Shown piece by piece: positions 43,931 to 53,739 of a stretch of 64,000 nt of DNA. Where the stretch lies: positions 147,001 through 211,000 of the forward strand of contig NZ_JAMXSR020000002.1 of the NCBI RefSeq assembly GCF_024124765.2, in the 5' to 3' direction. The DNA is from Sphingomonas sp. H160509 (GTDB lineage: Bacteria > Pseudomonadota > Alphaproteobacteria > Sphingomonadales > Sphingomonadaceae). How positions within the stretch are numbered: the stretch's first letter is position 1; each line of letters starts with the position of its first letter. The notes beneath the pieces were generated by a model. That model worked only from the letters and a program-made list of their open reading frames with translations, did no database searches and had not been told where the DNA came from. Both the position numbers and the translations under genes were made by a program.

Positions 43931-45518
43931 CAGGCTGATAATTCCATCGCAGGAGCAGTCGTATGCCGCAGGGCGTCGAGATACGCACGATTGCTCGGCA
44001 GGCCGGCAGCCAGCATACGCCTGCGCTGATCGATCTGTGCGAGCAAGGTTTCCGTGCGCGCCCGGTCCGCCGTCGCGATCGGTCCGCGGGTCGGCGGCGG
44101 AAAGCCCATGCCGTACAAGACATACTGATAGCTCGCGGCGGGGAAGATCTCGTCGATCATCGGGAAATCGGCGCGCGACGGTGGCTGGTGCCGCCACAGC
44201 GCCAGCAGTTCGACGAGGCGCGGGGGATAGAGGCGGCGTCGCGGTGATCGCGCCAATAGGGTTCGTCGCGTTCGCTGAGCACGTAATGTAGCTTGAGGAA
44301 CTCGACGATCCGGTCCCAGCGATAGCGGAACAGCGTGTTGAAGCGGGTCGCTTGGATGTCCATCGCGCCGCGGTGACTGGGGAAATTATCGAGCAGCGCA
44401 TCGAGCGACAGTTCGATCAAAACGATCGCCGAGGCTTCGAGCGGCTCCAGGAACCCGGCGGAGAGCCCGACCGCGAGGCAGTTGCGCTCCCAGAATTTCG
44501 CGCGGTGGCGGGACTGGAACTTGAGCTGGCGGAAGGTCGGCAGCGGCGCGTCCGGCGCGTCCGGCGCGGTGGCGCGGATATGCCGCGTAAGCGTGTCCGC
44601 CGCGGCATCGTCGCTCAGATGCCCGGAGGAATAGACGCAGCCGATGCCGCGCCGGGTGGGCAGGCCGATGTCCCAGATCCAGCCGGCGGCATGCGCGGTG
44701 GCGTTGGTCTGAGAGGCGATCGGGCTGCCGGCCGCGACGGGCATCTGCACGGCGAGCGCGCGGTCGTTGAACAGTTCGCGGTCGCGGTCGATCGTTGCGA
44801 CACCGTAATGGTCGCCGATCAGCAGTGCGGCGTGGCCGGTGCAGTCCACGAAAAGGTCGCCGGCGATGGCGCCCGATGCGCGCGTGCGGACCGCGACGAT
44901 ATCGCCGTGCTCGGTGCCGTCGATGCCGACGACGTGGTCGCGGACGTGACGGACGCCGAGCCGCTCGGTCGCGTGACGCGTCAGCAGCGCCGCGAGCTTG
45001 CCGGCGTCGAGATGGTAGGCATAGTTCAGCGTGCCGGCATAATCGGGCATCGCCCGCTGGCGTGGTGCGAGGTCGTGATGGCAGATCGCGCCCTGCGCGC
45101 CGACCATGTCCGCGAACCGCCCGCCATGCTCCGACCAGGCCGAGACGAGATCGCGCGGGTCGCCGTCGACGGGGGCGGTAAAGGGGTGAAGATAGCTGTC
45201 GTCGGCCGCGCCCGTGCGCCAGCCGTCGAACCGGGAGCCCTGCTTGAACGCGGCATCGCAGGCGAGAAGGAAGTCGGTTTCGGTGATGCCGATACGTTCG
45301 AGCGTGCGACGCATCGTCGGCCATGTGCCTTCACCGACGCCGATCGTCGCGACATCGGGGGACTCGACGAGGGTAACGGAGAGCGGGCGCGCGGTGTCGC
45401 GATCGGCACGCGCGGCGATCAGGCAGGCGGTAAGCCAGCCGGCCGTGCCGCCGCCGACGATCACGATGTGCGTGATCGGGTGGTCGCTCGTGATTCCGGG
45501 GCCGGTATTCGTGGCCAT
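43930..45518 (-). CDS. Flavin-dependent tryptophan halogenase-family protein (second), frameshift
   Basis: About 529 residues. FAD motif [30 protein letters not shown] (catalytic-type Lys), [12 protein letters not shown] (variant of WxWxI) and [11 protein letters not shown]. The frame breaks at five G (44222-44226, plus strand). One added base restores [19 protein letters not shown] to the C-terminal [11 protein letters not shown] and AYLDALRH. This is a distinct paralogue of the first halogenase (differing WxWxIP). The end of the gene overlaps SapC. An intergenic 30-bp inverted repeat and the receptor gene lie upstream. Confidence 0.82.
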
Positions 45519-45587
45519 CGTCCGTTTCCTGTTTCCCTATCTGCGCGTGCCAACTCGTTCCGTCCGCGGCGGTTGCGCCATCCTTGG

Positions 45588-45672
45588 CCGTCATTCTGAC
45601 GAAAGTCAGGACCCAGGGTACCTGAAGACGGTCGTCATTGGCTCTGGGTCCTGACTTACGTCAGGATGACGG
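45588..45672. repeat. 30-bp inverted repeat in receptor-halogenase gap
   Basis: Arms CCGTCATTCTGACGAAAGTC..CCAGG (45588-45617) and TCTGGGTCCTGACTTACGTC..GG (45643-45672) are complementary at about 27 of 30 positions, with a 25-base loop. This is a widespread sphingomonad-type intergenic hairpin. It could end TBDR transcription or stabilise the mRNA. Confidence 0.7.
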
Positions 45673-45705
45673 AGCAGTTCGAGACCGTCCATACCTCACG
45701 CTCTT

Positions 45706-45832
45706 CCCCCGCCAGGGTGAGGTGGCGCCGTAGGCGACGGAGGGGGAGGACACGGAACCGCTGTTACCCTTACCTCCCCTTCCGTCTGGCAAGTGCCAGC
45801 CACCTCCCCTTTGCGGGGGAGGATCGTTCGCC
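45706..45832. repeat. GC-rich inverted repeat pair, CCTCCCCCGCC family
   Basis: CTTCCCCCGCCAGGG..GAGGTGG (45706-45725) faces CCACCTCCCC..GCGGGGGAGG (45811-45828) in opposite orientation, around GGAGGGGGAGG and CCTCCCCTTCC segments. The same unit is at 51366-51495. Only about 10 bases separate it from the receptor 3' end. Confidence 0.6.
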
Positions 45833-48800
45833 TTAGAAGTTGAAGCGGAGGCCTGCCGAGTAGCGTGCATACCCCGGTTGCGCGAACGTCACGAAATTGT
45901 CCGAGCGACGATGCCCGCGGCGGCCCTGGCCGGTGAGGTTGATCGCTTCGGCGAACACCGCGAGCCCCTTGGTCATCTGGACACTCGCGCTCGCATCGAC
46001 CTGGCCATACGCCTCGACATAGGTCGGGTCGAACGCACCCCCGGCATAAAATTGCCCGCGCCAGTTATACGCGACGCGCGCCTGGATGCCGTTCTTGTCG
46101 TAATAGCCGACCGCGTTGGCGCTGTCGCTCAGCCCGGTCAGCGCGAACTGGCCGATGTTGGGATCGAGCGTGTTGTCGTATTTCGCGTCGCCGTTGACGA
46201 TCGTGTAGTTCAGGATGACGCCGAAGCCGGTTTCCCACAGCCGGTGCTGGATCGCGAATTCCCAGCCGTTGATGTTCGCGGTCTGGTCGCTGTTGAACGG
46301 CTGGCTCAGCTGGAAGTTGAACAGATCGTCCTCGGGTAGGCCGAAGATGTTGCCGTTCAACAGGCCGGCATCGCTCGTCCCCGTAACCTGCGACGAGGCG
46401 GGGAAGTTGCGCAGGATGTAATCGCGCACGCGCAGATTGTCTGTCGTTCCCAGCGCCGCCACCGCTTGGCGATAGCGCGGGCCCGAGCCTGGGTTGCGGA
46501 GGTTGAACGCGGGTGTGTTGAGCTGAGTCGTGCCGATGAAGTTCTTCACGTCCTTGGTGAAGTATCCGACCGAGACATAGCTCTCAGGCCCGTAATACCA
46601 TTCCGCCGACAGATCGATGTTCTTCGATTTGAAGGGGAGAAGGTTCGGGTTGCCCTGGCTGCCCGTGCCGCCGCCGATACGCGGGTTGGAATCGATGTTC
46701 AGGCCACCCCTGCAGGCTGCCGTAGTCCGCGCGCGTGATGGTGTGGCTGTACGAGGCGCGCAGCTTGACGTTGCGCACCGGTTCGATGTCGAAATCGACC
46801 GCGGGGAGCCAGTTGTGATAGTTGCCCTTGAGCGAGGTGAACGAATTGGCGCCGTATGTGAGGGCGAATTCATTGGCGCCGGTCCAGCGCGTGCCGTTCG
46901 GAATCGGCACCAGTGCGGACGAGTTCACCTGCGTCTCGTCATAGCGGACTCCGCCGATGATGTGCGCCGGGCGACCGAACACGTCGAACTTGCCGTTGAA
47001 CTGGATATACGGCGAGATCGTCTGCTCGCGAATCCGGCGATCGTTGGTGTAGTTGGCAAGGCAGGTGCCGGGCGCGGCGACGCCGGTCTGCGGCGCACTG
47101 CAGATGTTGTACTGCGCGCGCAGCAATTCGGCCATCTGCTCGAAATTGAAGGTGTAGATCGACTGCGGGATCGCCGGATTGCCGGACCCCGAGACGCCCT
47201 TGAACTTGTCGGGGATGCTGGTGAGGTTGAAGAAATCGTCGGGCACCGCGGCCGCACCGAACGAGGCGCCGCGCGGATCGATGCCGCCCCAGGTCTCGTT
47301 CTGGATGAAGCCGTAGGCCGAGCGGACCTTGTTGTCGACGTACGAGAAGCCCCAGTCGATGCTGTCGAGAAACTCGCCGTCGTGGTCGTAATGACCCTTC
47401 AGCTGGAGCTGGTTGATCTCGTCCTTGAAATACGCGTTGCGGAACGCGTTGCCGGTCGGCGTGATCAGCGCAGCGTTGAGCGGGTCGATCCCCCGGATAC
47501 ATCTGGTACGAGATGATCGGCAGGTCGTTCTCGAAGTTCACAGTCTGCGACTGGACGCCAAAGATCGCGCCGCCAATCGACGTGCTGCTGCCGTAATCGT
47601 TGGTCGGCTTTGAGACCGCGGTCGAGTGATGCGCGTCGAGCGACATCGTGACGTTGCCCGGCGCTTCCCAGGTCAGGTTGCCGCCGATCGACTTGTTCTC
47701 GGATTTGTTTGCGGTAAGCGAGCTGCTGTACGACAGATCCTTGCCGGGCGCGAAATTCTCCGAATAGAAGACCGGCCCTGCTGCGGGGCCATTGGTCCAG
47801 GCGCTGCGCGTGTCGCCGAAGTTGAACCAGATCCCTACGCTGCTGTCGCGCACCTCGACCTTGTTGCTCGAATAGGTGAAGTCGAGCGTCGCGGTCAGCG
47901 TGTCGGTCGGCTTTGCCTGCAACACGAGCTGGCCGTTGATGCGCTCGCGATCGATGTCGATGACGTCGTAGGCGGCGCTCTGCGGGATCTCGTAAACGTC
48001 CGTCGGACCGGGGCGATTGGTGATGTTCGCGGCGCCGGGCGTGCCGGGCTGCGCCAGCGTGCCCCAGTTGTTCTCCGCACCGAGGAACCCATCGCGGAAG
48101 CCGACGCTCGCCGAGTTGTTGCTCGCCTTGCGACGCTGGTACGCGCCGCTGAACAGCACGCCGATGCGGTCGTCGGCGAACGTGGTGGACAGGATACCCG
48201 AGACTTCGGGCGTGATCTGGTCCTTGCCGTTGCGCGAGCTGTCGAGCACGCCCTTTGCGGCGATGCTGCCGCGCGTGCCCGGCTTGTCGAGCGGGCGCGG
48301 GGTGCGGATGTTGATGCTCGAACCGATGCCGCCCGACGGTATGGCGGCGCGACCGGTCTTGTAGACCTCGACCGCGGCCACGCCTTCGGAGGCGAGGTTG
48401 GCGAAGTCGAACGAGCGCGAGGCGGGCGCGCTGGCGCCGTCGCCGAGCGTCGAGGTCGGCATCTGGCGGCCGTTCAGCGTGACGAGGTTGTACTCGGGAC
48501 CGAAGCCGCGGACGGTGACGGTCGAGCCTTCGCCGTTCGAGCGGTCGATCGACACGCCGGTGATGCGCTGGAGCGACTCCGCGAGGTTTGTGTCGGGGAA
48601 CTTGCCGATGTCCTCGGACGAGATCGCGTCGACCACGCCCTGGCCGTTGCGCTTGATGTCGATCGCTTCACGCAACGATGCGCGGATGCCGGTCACGACG
48701 ATATCGTCGGTGGTCGCGTTGGGGTCGGTCGGGGCGGCCTGTGGCGCGATGTCCGACGGCCCTGGATTGCCGACGGTTGCGGCCGCGTCCTGCGCCATGG

Positions 48801-48882
48801 CGATACCGGGCGTGCCGACCAGAGCCAACGCGGACGTGCCGATGATGAAACGCGAAAGCGAGCGAGCTGCGAAGCTACGCAT
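45833..48882 (-). CDS. TonB-dependent receptor (oligosaccharide import), two frameshifts
   Basis: About 1,015 residues restored. Signal peptide IIGTSALALVGTPGIAMAQ; TonB box-like DDIVVTGIRASLREA; plug EDIGKFPDTNLAESLQRITG, TVRGFGPEYNLVTLNGRQ, EVYKTGRAAIPSGGIGSSI; barrel strands to the terminal aromatic SAGLRFNF. Breaks: five C at 47490-47494 (after SYQMYPG, resume IDPLNAALITPTGN) and four C at 46707-46710 (after YGSLQG, resume GLNIDSNPRIGGG). Such receptors are outer-membrane importers. Its position opposite GH3 and near GH16 suggests beta-glucan oligosaccharides. LacI-type palindromes lie directly upstream. Confidence 0.88.
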
Positions 48883-48925
48883 GGTAATCCTCCCCTGTAG
48901 ACGACGCTATGACCTGCGCCTTTTC

Positions 48926-48937
48926 CCGTGAACGTTC
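48926..48937. promoter_or_regulatory. LacI-type operator palindrome 1
   Basis: GTGAACGTTCAC is a perfect 12-bp palindrome with an AACGTT centre, typical of LacI-family sites. It lies 44 bases upstream of the receptor ATG. Confidence 0.6.
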
Positions 48938-48968
48938 ACTTTCCCGCTGCATGACATAGTGTCAAGCG

Positions 48969-48997
48969 CGGTAGCGCTACCGTTGTGAACGTTCTCA
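48969..48997. promoter_or_regulatory. LacI-type operator palindromes 2 and 3
   Basis: CGGTAGCGCTACCG (48969-48982) is a perfect 14-bp palindrome. GTGAACGTTCTC (48986-48997) differs at one arm base from operator 1. The repeated GTGAACGTTC half with 60-base spacing suggests looping by a LacI tetramer or two sites controlling receptor and GH3 in opposite directions. GH3 starts at 49086. Confidence 0.55.
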
Positions 48998-49085
48998 AAA
49001 TATGCTGTTGATAGTGGCTCTGGCGCAACACGCCGCCGGACGACCGCCTTCGAGAGCGGTCGCCGCATCGGGAAAGGACGCAAGA

Positions 49086-51344
49086 ATGTCGAACAGGTTT
49101 CGCGGGATGCTGCTGGGGGGCGTCGCTGCTTGCACTCGCAGGGGCTGTCGATGCTCGGGATGCGGGCAAGCTCGGCACTACGATCGTCGCCAGTGCCGAT
49201 GCGCGCGCGCGGGCCCTGGCTATCGTCGCGCGGATGACGCTCGACGAGAAGATCGCGCTGGCGCACGGGCTGTTCCCACCGATGGCCGCCGGCAAGACCG
49301 CCAGTGAACTGATCCCGTCGGCCGGGCATATCGACGGCATTCCGCGGCTTGGCATCCCGTTGGTGCGAGAGAGCGATGCGTCGCTCGGCGTCGCGAACCA
49401 GGTCGAACAACGCAAGGGCGACGTCGCTACCGCGCTACCGTCGAGCCTCGCGACCGCGGCGAGTTTCGACGTCGCGATCGCGCGTGCGGGCGGCACGATG
49501 ATCGGCGCGGAGGCGCGCGCCAAGCGGTTCAATGTGCTGCTGGCGGGAGGCGTGAACCTGACGCGTGACCCGTGGAACGGGCGTAATTTCGAGTATCTGG
49601 GCGAGGACCCGTTGCTGGCGGGGGAGATGGCTGGCGCGCATATCGCCGGGGTGCAGTCGAACCACATCGTGTCGACCGTGAAGCATCTTGCGCTCAACGC
49701 GCAGGAGACCGGGCGGATGGTGGTCGACGCGCGGCTCGACGAGGCGAGCCTGCGGATGAGCGACCTGCTCGCCTTCCAGATCGCGATCGAAAAGGGGCTG
49801 CCGGGATCGGTGATGTGCGCCTATAACAGGATCAACGGCGACTGGGCGTGCGAGAACCGACACCTGATGACCGACGTGCTGAAGCGCGACTGGGGCTATC
49901 GCGGTTGGGTGATGAGCGATTGGGGCGCGGTGCATTCGACCGCCAAGGCGGCGAATGCGGGGCTCGACCAGCAATCGGGGCAGGAGCTCGACAAGGCGAT
50001 GTATTTCGCTGCCCCGCTGAAGGCTGCGGTCCAGTCTGGCGCGGTGCCGGTCGCACGGCTCGACGACATGATCGCGCGCTATCTGACTGGGCTTATCGAG
50101 ACCGGCGCGTACGACAATCCGGTCCCGGCTACCGCGCAGGTGCCGCCCTATGCCGCGCATGCCGAGGTCGCGCAGCGCGCTGCGGAGGCGGGCATCGTGC
50201 TGCTCAAGAATGACGGCGACCTGTTGCCGGTGGCGCGGACAGCCAGGCGCATCGTGGTGATCGGTGGGCGGGCAGATGTCGGCGTACTGTCGGGCGGCGG
50301 ATCGAGCCAGGTCCGCTCGGTCGGTGGCGCACCGATCGAGATTCCGCTGACCTCGGGCGCGGCGATGTCGTTCGCGCGCTACACCTATCACGCGTCGTCG
50401 CCGCTGAAAGCGCTCCAGGCCGCGCTGCCGGGTGCAACCGTGACGTTCGTCGACGGAAAGGACGTCGGGGCAGCGGCTGCTGCGGCGCGAACGGCGGACA
50501 TCGCGATCGTGTTCGCGACACAGTGGACGACCGAGGCGCAGGACGTACCGAATTTGTCGCTTCCCGATAACCAGGATGCGCTGATCGCCGCGGTCGTCAA
50601 GGCCCAGCCGAGAACGGTCGCGGTGCTCGAAACCGGCGGGCCCGTCCTGATGCCGTGGATCGGATCCGTCCCGGCGGTGCTCCAGGCCTGGTATCCGGGC
50701 CAGCGTGGCGGCGAGGCGATCGCCGACATCCTGACGGGCAAGGTCTCTCCGTCGGGCCGGCTGCCGATCACCTTCCCCGCCGCGGCATCGCAGGCGCCGC
50801 GCGTTGCACCGGTCGGGCTGGACCGGCTGACGTCGGTCGAGGCGCAGGCCGCGGCAAACCCCGCGAACGCATCGACCTTCCAGCTCGAGAGCTTTCCGGT
50901 CGATTATGTCGAAGGCGCGAACGTCGGCTATCGCTGGTACGAGAAGCAGGCGCAGCGTCCGCTCTTCGCGTTCGGGCACGGGCTGAGCTACACCAGTTTC
51001 GCCTATCGCAACCCGGTAGTGACGGGCGGGCGATCGCTGAACGTCACGTTCGAGGTCACCAACACCGGCAAGCGGGCAGGGGCGGACGTCCCGCAGATGT
51101 ACGTCGCGCGCGACGGTTCGGCCACGCCGATGCGGCTCGCGGGCTTTGCGCGTGTGACGCTGAAGCCGGGGAGACGCGGCGAGTCACGCTGACCGCCGAA
51201 CCGCGCATTGTCGCCGATTACGACACGACGCTGCCCGGCTGGCGGATTGCGGGGGGTGCTTACCGGGTGGCGCTCGCGCATGATGCGCAGGACCGGGCGT
51301 TGGTTGTTACGACCACGCTCGATGCGGCGACGATGAAGCCGTAG
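49086..51344 (+). CDS. Glycoside hydrolase family 3 beta-glucosidase, two frameshifts
   Basis: About 752 residues. Signal peptide after FRGMLLG; six G at 49115-49120 break the frame (five restores GASLLALAGAVDARDAG). The GH3 N-domain contains ARALAIVARMTLDEKIALAHGL, KHLALNAQETGR and nucleophile region GWVMSDWGAVHS (Asp of SDW). A C-domain and the fibronectin-like end follow, with LKPGETRRVTLTAEPRIVAD after a missing G at 51168-51171. Family 3 enzymes release glucose from beta-glucans and oligosaccharides. It is divergent from the TonB receptor and probably under the same LacI control. The export signal places it in the periplasm. Confidence 0.86.
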
Positions 51345-51365
51345 TCTTTTCTCTGTCCGGGTCCG

Positions 51366-51495
51366 AAATCCTCCCCCGCCAGGGGGAGGTGGCTGGCGCT
51401 TGCCAGACGGAGGGGGCGGTACGCGATGAACTATCGTTCCGTGTCCTCGCCCTCCGTCACTTTCAGCGCCACCTCTCCCCTGGCGGGGGGGATTG
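51366..51495. repeat. GC-rich inverted repeat pair, second copy
   Basis: CCTCCCCCGCCAGGGGGAGG (51371-51390) with GGCGCTTGCCAGACGGAGGGGG, then the inverted unit CCCTCCGTC..CACCTCTCCCCTGGCGGGG (51450-51488). Same family as 45706-45832. A likely widespread repeat of this genus. Confidence 0.6.
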
Positions 51496-51546
51496 CAGAG
51501 ACTGGCAACCGTCACCGTACGCTTGCCCTCGATACGCATGTTTCCT

Positions 51547-51585
51547 CGCGAAGGCGGGGATTTAGCCTGAGCTCCCGCCTTCGCG
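51547..51585. terminator. 12-bp perfect hairpin downstream of GH3
   Basis: CGCGAAGGCGGG (51547-51558) pairs with CCCGCCTTCGCG (51574-51585), loop 15 bases. No T run follows, so it may be an RNA-stabilising or repeat hairpin rather than a classical terminator. Confidence 0.5.
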
Positions 51586-51633
51586 GACGAACAAGGAACG
51601 CGCTAAATTATCCTGACTCGGTAATTAGCGGGT

Positions 51634-52911
51634 ATGAGCGCGGTTGCCTGTCCGGCTCGGACCGGCATAGGTGGACGAATGGCGCGTCTACCCGTTTCCC
51701 GTGACGTCTTGCCCACCCCCGTCCGCCGCTCCACCGGTTTCCTGCTCGTCTTCGCGCTCGCCTATGTCGGTGGGGTCGTCGGCTATCTCCCGCTGCTGAC
51801 AATGTTGCTGCCGATCAAGGTCGACGCGGTCGTTACCGCGATCGGGGGTGCGGGGCGGCTCGACGTTCTTACCGTGATCGTCGTTACGGGGGCTCTGGCG
51901 GCGAGCGTGTCGAACATCGCGTTCGGGTGGCTGAGCGATCGATCGGTCGCGCGGGGCGGGGGCGCCGGGGCTGGCTGGCTGGGGGCTTCGTGGCGACCGC
52001 GATCGCCTACGCCGCGATGGCTGTCGCGAGTACGCCGATCGCGCTGATCCTCGCGGTCGTCGCGTTCCAGGTGGCGGTCAACGCGGTGCTCGCGCCGCTG
52101 CTCGCGATCATGGCCGACGAAGTGCCGGATGCACAGAAAGGCTTGGCCGGCGGCCTGCTGGCGATGGCGAGTCCGGTGGCGTCTGCCTTGGCGGCGCTGC
52201 TGGTGGCGACCGCGTCGCTGAACGAGACGCTGCGGCTTGCGATCTTGCCGGTCGTGGTCGCCTGCTGCATCGTTCCGCTGTTGCTGACACCGGCGCAACC
52301 GATCGCGCGGATCGATCCGAGATCGCCGATCGAGGCGGTGCTGCGCCGGGATCTGGCGCTCGCGTGGAGCGCACGGCTGTTCGTGCAAGTCGCTGGCAGT
52401 GCGCTGTTCGTCTATCTCTTCTACTATCTCGAAAGCATCGCCCCGTCGGTGGCGCCGGGCAGTATCGCGGCGCGGATGGGGATGGTGATGATCGTCGGGT
52501 ACACCGTGCCGCTGCCGATCGCGGTCCTGGTCGGACGGCTGGCTGATCGTTCCGGGCGGACCAAGCCGTTCCTGTTCGCCACCACCATCGTTGCTGCGTC
52601 CGGACTGTGTGGCATGGCCTTCGCCAATGACTTTACAAGCGGCGCGGTCGCATTCTGCGTCTATACCGCGGGGGGCGTCGGTGTTCCTCGCGCTGCACGC
52701 GTCGTTCGCCATGCAGTTGCTGCCGAACCCACTGCACCGCGGACGTGACCTGGGACTGCTAAACCTGACCAACACGCTGCCGGGGCTGCTCGGGCCGACG
52801 CTGACCTGGGCGCTCGCGACGCCGACCGATTTCGATTCGGTGATGCTCGTGCTCGCGGCGCTGACGCTGTGCGGCGGCGGGATCATCCTCGCCGCGCGCG
52901 GCCGACACTAG
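51634..52911 (+). CDS. MFS transporter, two frameshifts
   Basis: About 425 residues, about twelve hydrophobic segments. N-part FLLVFALAYVGGVVGYLPLL and SNIAFGWLSDRS (the MFS loop motif GxLxDR); then after a missing G in five at 51958-51962, GWLAGGFVATAIAYAAMAVA. The C-part is LADRSGRTKPFLFATTIVAA with a break at six G (52670-52675), continuing GASVFLALHASFAMQLLPNP to the end. The MFS family here probably imports mono- or disaccharides released by GH3. It sits between GH3 and GH16, transcribed with GH3, and its end overlaps the convergent GH16 gene by four bases. Confidence 0.8.
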
Positions 52912-53723
52912 CGGCGCCAGTAGCGGACGTAATCGACCGCCATGCGCTGCGGGAAGGCGGCGTCGTCGATTCCCTTCTGGCCACCCCAGTCGCCGCCGAC
53001 CGCGAGGTTGAGGATCAGTTCGTACGGACGCGTGAACGGCCAAGCCGCCTTGCCGCCAGGCTGATTGTTGGCGACCCGCATGACCGCGCGGCCATCGACG
53101 CCGATGGTGATTGCATCCGCCCGCCAGTCGAGCTGATAGCGGTGATATGTGGTGCACGCCGTTGCGACCTGTGTCTGGGCGCCACGCTGCGTACCCTTGA
53201 CGTGATTGAAGGCGGCGGTGTGCAGAGTCGCGTGGACGGTGCCGGCATCCCAGCCGACCATTTCCATTACGTCGATCTCGCCTTCGTCGGGCCATTTGCC
53301 GCCTGACGGCAGCAGCCAGATGGCCGGCCAGCTGCCGCGACCGCACGGCAGCTTCGCACGGACTTCGTAAAAACCGTAGCCGCGGGGCTCGCGAGAGACG
53401 AGCTTGGCGGAGGTGTACGCCTGGCCGCCCCAATCGGCGAACTTCGATCTGTCCAACGTCTCGCGCCGGGCCTCGATTACCAGCGCGCCGTCTTCGATGC
53501 GGGTGTTTTCGACGCGGTCCTTTGCGTAATATTGCCGTTCGTTATTATACCAGCCTTCGGTGTTGCGCGACACGTCGAAGCGCCATTTGGTTTTGTCGAC
53601 CGCCTTGCCGTCGAACTCGTCGGCAAAGCTCGGTTTTCCCTTGGGCGCGACCATCGGCGCGCTGGCGCTGTAATTGGTCGCGCCCAGGGTAGCGGCTTGC
53701 GCGGCGAGTAGCAGCAGGATCAT
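52908..53723 (-). CDS. GH16 endo-beta-1,3-glucanase (laminarinase-type)
   Basis: 271 residues. Short signal peptide ILLLLAAQAATLGA. Family landmarks: SFADEFDGKAVDKTKW, NNERQYYAKDRVEN, SWPAIWLLPSGG and GEIDVMEMVG (catalytic ExDxxE with the two Glu), then HATLHTAAFN and VDYVRYWRR. GH16 laminarinases cut beta-1,3 linkages. It agrees with neighbouring GH3, MFS and TonB genes in suggesting laminarin or other beta-1,3-glucan as the substrate. It is not frameshifted. Confidence 0.92.
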   Translation of the reverse strand: MILLLLAAQAATLGATNYSASAPMVAPKGKPSFADEFDGKAVDKTKWRFDVSRNTEGWYNNERQYYAKDRVENTRIEDGALVIEARRETLDRSKFADWGGQAYTSAKLVSREPRGYGFYEVRAKLPCGRGSWPAIWLLPSGGKWPDEGEIDVMEMVGWDAGTVHATLHTAAFNHVKGTQRGAQTQVATACTTYHRYQLDWRADAITIGVDGRAVMRVANNQPGGKAAWPFTRPYELILNLAVGGDWGGQKGIDDAAFPQRMAVDYVRYWRR

Positions 53724-53739
53724 CGGATGGCCCTTTTCG

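Noticed and set aside
44352..45599. Long forward frame over halogenase 2
   Set aside because: GC-rich shadow of the halogenase; the real strand shows FAD and active-site motifs.
47626..48900. 424-codon forward frame over the TonB receptor
   Set aside because: Shadow of the receptor, which has a signal peptide, TonB box and plug on the reverse strand.
49435..50979. 514-codon reverse frame over GH3
   Set aside because: Shadow of the GH3 gene, which shows the SDW nucleophile motif on the forward strand.
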